Notes under the pieces: model-generated
The model's input: only the letters and a program-made list of their open reading frames with translations
Told to the model about the DNA's origin: nothing
Databases searched by the model: none
NCBI RefSeq assembly: GCF_017939705.1
Contig: NZ_JAGKSQ010000008.1
Location: forward strand, 106,903 to 170,902
Source: Halalkalibacter suaedae
Lineage (GTDB): Bacteria > Bacillota > Bacilli > Bacillales > Bacillaceae_D
Length of the DNA stretch: 64,000 bases
Reading direction: 5' to 3'
In this document: positions 61,736-64,000 of the stretch, piece by piece
Layout of the letters: every line of letters starts with the position of its first letter
Position numbering within the stretch: the first letter of the stretch is position 1
Made by a program: the position numbers and the translations under genes

Positions 61736-61804
61736 TGAAGTAAATTAATAATGAAATTCTTAAATATAAAAAATACTGACTAATTACCTGTAAGTCATTC
61801 TTAT

Positions 61805-62431
61805 CTAATACTTAAATAAAAATTTGCAATGGTTATCGCCTTCGGTTTTGCAAGAGATTCTATTAACATCCTTCGTGTCTGAAACATTTTTGAACAATTT
61901 GGTTTCGCAGTGACAAGCGGTTTTGAAATCTCTAGCAATGGCGAAGATCGGACAATTGTATTCTACAAGCTCGAACGTGCTGTTATCTATTTGATTAACT
62001 TCTGCCATATAGCCCTTTTCATTCTGAATCGTAGCAATCTCTTGAACCTTTTCGAACGGAGAACGCTGATTTATTCTACTTTTGTATTCATGAGTTAATC
62101 TATTTTCCCTCTTTTCAAATAAAACTTGTATGGCACTATCCCCATGTAAGTCTTTAATATCTCTTAAGAATTCCACACTGATTCCTTCATAGTTCTTTGG
62201 GAAGAACAATTCTCCTTTTGGTGATAATGAATAGCTTTGAAGAGGTCTTCCCATCGGCTGTTTGACTTCTTTGGATATGATTAATCCGTCCTTCTCTAAA
62301 ACAGTAAGATGTTTTCGGATAGCCATATGAGTAATAGCTAGAAGAGAAGTTAGGTCACTTACAGTTAATGATACCTCTTTTTTAAGCAGATGAAGAATTT
62401 TATCTTTCGTACTTCTCTTTGTAGATTCCAT
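61805..62431 (-). CDS. SufR-like HTH regulator with a Cys cluster
   Basis: A 208-residue transcription factor. The N-terminal winged helix (about residues 8-75, LTVSDLTSLLAITHMAIRKHLTVLEKDGLI) is of the ArsR/DeoR type with the typical GRPLQSYSLSPKG turn. The C-terminal half has Cys160-x12-Cys173-x-Cys175, then Cys194 and Cys202, which matches the arrangement of Fe-S-binding SufR-like regulators. It may sense Fe-S status or redox stress. ATG start with GAGGTG nearby. A palindrome just upstream could be its operator. Target genes are unknown. Confidence 0.8.
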   Translation of the reverse strand: MESTKRSTKDKILHLLKKEVSLTVSDLTSLLAITHMAIRKHLTVLEKDGLIISKEVKQPMGRPLQSYSLSPKGELFFPKNYEGISVEFLRDIKDLHGDSAIQVLFEKRENRLTHEYKSRINQRSPFEKVQEIATIQNEKGYMAEVNQIDNSTFELVEYNCPIFAIARDFKTACHCETKLFKNVSDTKDVNRISCKTEGDNHCKFLFKY

Positions 62432-62452
62432 AAAAACACCTCAATTTATTTT

Positions 62453-62471
62453 AACAATTTCACGAATTGTT
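62453..62471. promoter_or_regulatory. Palindrome upstream of the SufR-like gene
   Basis: AACAATT (62453-62459) and AATTGTT (62465-62471) are perfect inverted arms with a 5-nt spacer. It lies about 20 bp upstream of the regulator start, consistent with an autoregulatory operator. A second imperfect pair TAGTTG-CTATAA-CAACTA is near 62650. Confidence 0.45.
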
Positions 62472-62819
62472 GCTGTCCTTTAAACTCCATTCATTTATGG
62501 TTGTTCCTCACATTATACTAATAAGTATAAAAAAGTAAAAGCCAAGTAAATAAGCTTGTTATTTCATCGTATTGATTAAGCAGAGAATTTGCTCTTAGAA
62601 AAGGATTTGTTGTATTATAAATATATATTTACAAAAAGCAAGGGTATATTAGTTGCTATAACAACTAAATATTAGTTAGAAGGTTAAATTTTAATTTTGG
62701 GCAAACTTAGAGCAACATATCAAATGAGTTTAAATAATTGCAATAAAAATTTTAATATGATCTAATTCACTTAAATACTTTTTATATCATTTAGTATAAA
62801 AACAGAGATTGGAAAGGAA
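62472..62819. other. AT-rich intergenic region between divergent regulator and pirin genes
   Basis: About 350 bp without an open frame. Promoters of both genes must lie here. Besides the inverted pair near 62650 I see no repeat copy or RNA gene. Confidence 0.5.
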
Positions 62820-62828
62820 ATGATAAGA

Positions 62829-63704
62829 ATGAAAAACGATCCAAAAGGTATATTTCAAAGAAGTGTAAAAGATCAGTGGTACGTGAAGTATGAACAAGCG
62901 GCGTTTCCTTTTATCCAAAAAGGATGGATTTTACCTGTTGATCGTTGGGTTGATTTTGATCCCTTTATTTTGATGGCAGAAGATTGGTTTAAGAAAGGTG
63001 CATTTGCTGATCACCCACATCGTGGATTTCAAACAATCACATATGTTGTTGATGGTAGACTTGAGCATATTGATAATGGTGGTGGACGAGACATCCTAGA
63101 ACCTGGTGATGTCCAATACATGAATGCTGGCTGGGCTGCCAGACATGGTGAAGAGGGGGTAGATGATGATATTGCACACACTCTTCAATTATGGCTTAAT
63201 TTACCAAAGGAATTAAAGAAAACCGAAACCTCATATCAAAATGTTTATTCAGAGGACGCCCCAGTTGTAGAATTTGAAGGCGGTTCAGTAAAGGTGTTTT
63301 CCGGTGATTTCGGAGGAGTAAAGGGTCCGCTCAACTCAGTCGTTCCCATTACGTTATCAGAAATATCACTTGAAAATGGAGCAACCTACACGCATTGTTT
63401 ACCTGAAAACCAAAACGCTTTCTTATACGTGTTGTCAGGCGATTTAGATTTAGGTAAAGAAAATATTAATTTAAAGAAACATGGTGTCGCTACGCTCACA
63501 TTCAATGAAGATGGCAAGTCAAATAACAGCAGTGAATTCCTAATCAAGTCTAATAGTAGACGCTCAAAAGTACTTGTCTATTCTGGTACTCCAATAAAAG
63601 AACAAATTGTTCCTTATGGTCCTTTTGTTATGAATACTATGGAGGAAATCAAGGAAGCGTTTAAGGATTATCAAGATGGTAAGTTTGGCCCGCCGGCAAT
63701 TTAA
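62829..63704 (+). CDS. Pirin family protein
   Basis: A 291-residue bicupin. The pirin metal site is present: FADHPHRGFQTITYVVDGRLEHIDNGG, in which the HxH-type pair (residues about 61-63) and the later His bind Fe, with an acidic partner in the EPGDVQYMNAGWAARHGEE segment. Bacterial pirins have quercetinase or regulatory activity; the activity here is unknown. I start it at ATG 62829 because GGAAAGG is too close to the ATG at 62820. Its neighbour upstream is a divergent SufR-like regulator, which may control it. Confidence 0.85.
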   Translation: MKNDPKGIFQRSVKDQWYVKYEQAAFPFIQKGWILPVDRWVDFDPFILMAEDWFKKGAFADHPHRGFQTITYVVDGRLEHIDNGGGRDILEPGDVQYMNAGWAARHGEEGVDDDIAHTLQLWLNLPKELKKTETSYQNVYSEDAPVVEFEGGSVKVFSGDFGGVKGPLNSVVPITLSEISLENGATYTHCLPENQNAFLYVLSGDLDLGKENINLKKHGVATLTFNEDGKSNNSSEFLIKSNSRRSKVLVYSGTPIKEQIVPYGPFVMNTMEEIKEAFKDYQDGKFGPPAI

Positions 63705-63720
63705 TTACTCGGTATAACAA

Positions 63721-63881
63721 AGAGGCTGGGACAAAAGTGATTTAACTAATGAAAAATCCGAACAATGGTGGTTGGCGGACGTAAACCGCTCCTGAAATAT
63801 ACTTCGCTTTCCGCGGGAAGCCGGTGAGCCTCCTCGTGCTTCGCACTGCGGGGTCTCACCTTTGGCTTTTAGGTCCCGCAG
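63721..63881. repeat. Dispersed repeat copy, truncated at the right
   Basis: The left arm AGAGGCTGGGACAAAAGTG and the segment GTTGGCGGACGTAAACCGCTC are intact, as is the GC-rich palindrome (CGCTTTCCGCGGGAAGCC, GGTGAGCCTCCTCG, GGGGTCTCACC). Homology to the other copies stops after CCCGCAGGAG. What follows looks like an inserted element's left end. Confidence 0.78.
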
Positions 63882-63925
63882 GAGCATTCCTGTCGTATTA
63901 GTTTTGCCCCTCTTGAAAAGAAAAG

Positions 63926-63979
63926 GATCCTCCGATATGATGCGGATGTCGTCAAAACAAACACACATAAAGGAGGATC
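63926..63979 (+). promoter_or_regulatory. Inverted repeat that covers the ribosome site of the last gene
   Basis: GGATCCTCC (63926-63934) and GGAGGATCC (63971-63979) are perfect inverted 9-mers. The right arm contains the AGGAGG ribosome site of the ORF at 63984. Folding would hide it. Confidence 0.6.
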
Positions 63980-63983
63980 CCAC

Positions 63984-64000
63984 ATGAAGAATAATCGAAA
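63984..64000 (+). CDS. Start of a gene cut by the window edge (possible transposase)
   Basis: AAAGGAGG lies a few bases before an ATG at 63984, and the frame reads MKNNR to the window end. It is at the junction where the repeat copy at 63721 is interrupted, and a palindrome covers its ribosome site; both traits suit an insertion sequence. Only five codons are visible, so the product is not identified. Confidence 0.35.

Noticed and set aside
61910..62098. A 62-residue ORF antisense to the SufR-like gene
   Set aside because: It is the complement of a well-supported regulator and has no ribosome site.

Overview
The window comes from a low-GC, endospore-forming member of the Bacillaceae. The evidence is an operon for a spore germinant receptor, a Tlp-type spore protein behind a sigma-G-like promoter, YjcZ, Cse60-like and YppG-like proteins, YtaF, CheV, a YtxJ-type protein of the bacillithiol system, TTG/GTG starts with strong AGGAGG sites, and many U-tailed terminators. 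OdhAB and a CtaG-type oxidase assembly factor point to aerobic respiration. I see no rRNA, tRNA, prophage or CRISPR array. The backbone is chromosomal housekeeping; the accessory content is repeats, one tiny nested element and the left edge of a possible insertion sequence at the right end.

Layout. 1-13.7 kb: membrane proteins, a double-AAA+ ATPase, yneP-tlp-yneQ, nadE, a PHP phosphoesterase, an RNase H-like protein, metA, a YkuI-type degenerate EAL protein and an MFS permease. 13.9-19.1 kb: three small HesB-fold genes. Two of them (13942-14244 and 16153-16437) are interrupted by one in-frame TGA, at the column where the third has Cys, and each TGA is followed 25-28 nt later by a hairpin with loop UGGAU. 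I read both as selenoproteins with bacterial SECIS elements. The same stretch holds YppG-like, Hsp20, M19 dipeptidase, SurA-like lipoprotein and CheV genes. 19.2-30.3 kb: uvsE-msrA, an esterase, a PAS-GGDEF protein, MscS, proBA, a DUF3231 protein and a large permease. 30.6-34.6 kb: a gerA-C-D-B operon. 36.0-38.6 kb: a preQ1-I riboswitch with terminator ahead of queCDEF. 39-46 kb: DUF2243-ctaG, Cse60-like, small unknown proteins, a MEDS-domain histidine kinase, ytaF, a NifS-like desulfurase and a nitroreductase. 46-58 kb: nested repeats, a Cys-rich protein, odhAB with a cre-like site at its promoter, DedA, ABC-F, recQ, degV and ytxJ. 58-64 kb: a multiply frameshifted pseudogene, yuiD, a lipoprotein, duplicated yjcZ genes, a SufR-like regulator, pirin, a repeat copy and the start of another gene.

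A family of roughly 240-bp repeats (imperfect terminal inverted repeats beginning AGAGACTGG, GC-rich palindromic core) occurs in at least five recognisable copies. One copy is split by a 176-bp element with perfect 16-bp inverted ends and an 8-bp target duplication.

The most notable signal is the pair of predicted UGA-decoding HesB-like proteins. Ordinary gene calling would split or lose both. If they are real, the genome must encode SelA, SelB, SelD and tRNA-Sec, none of which lies in this window.
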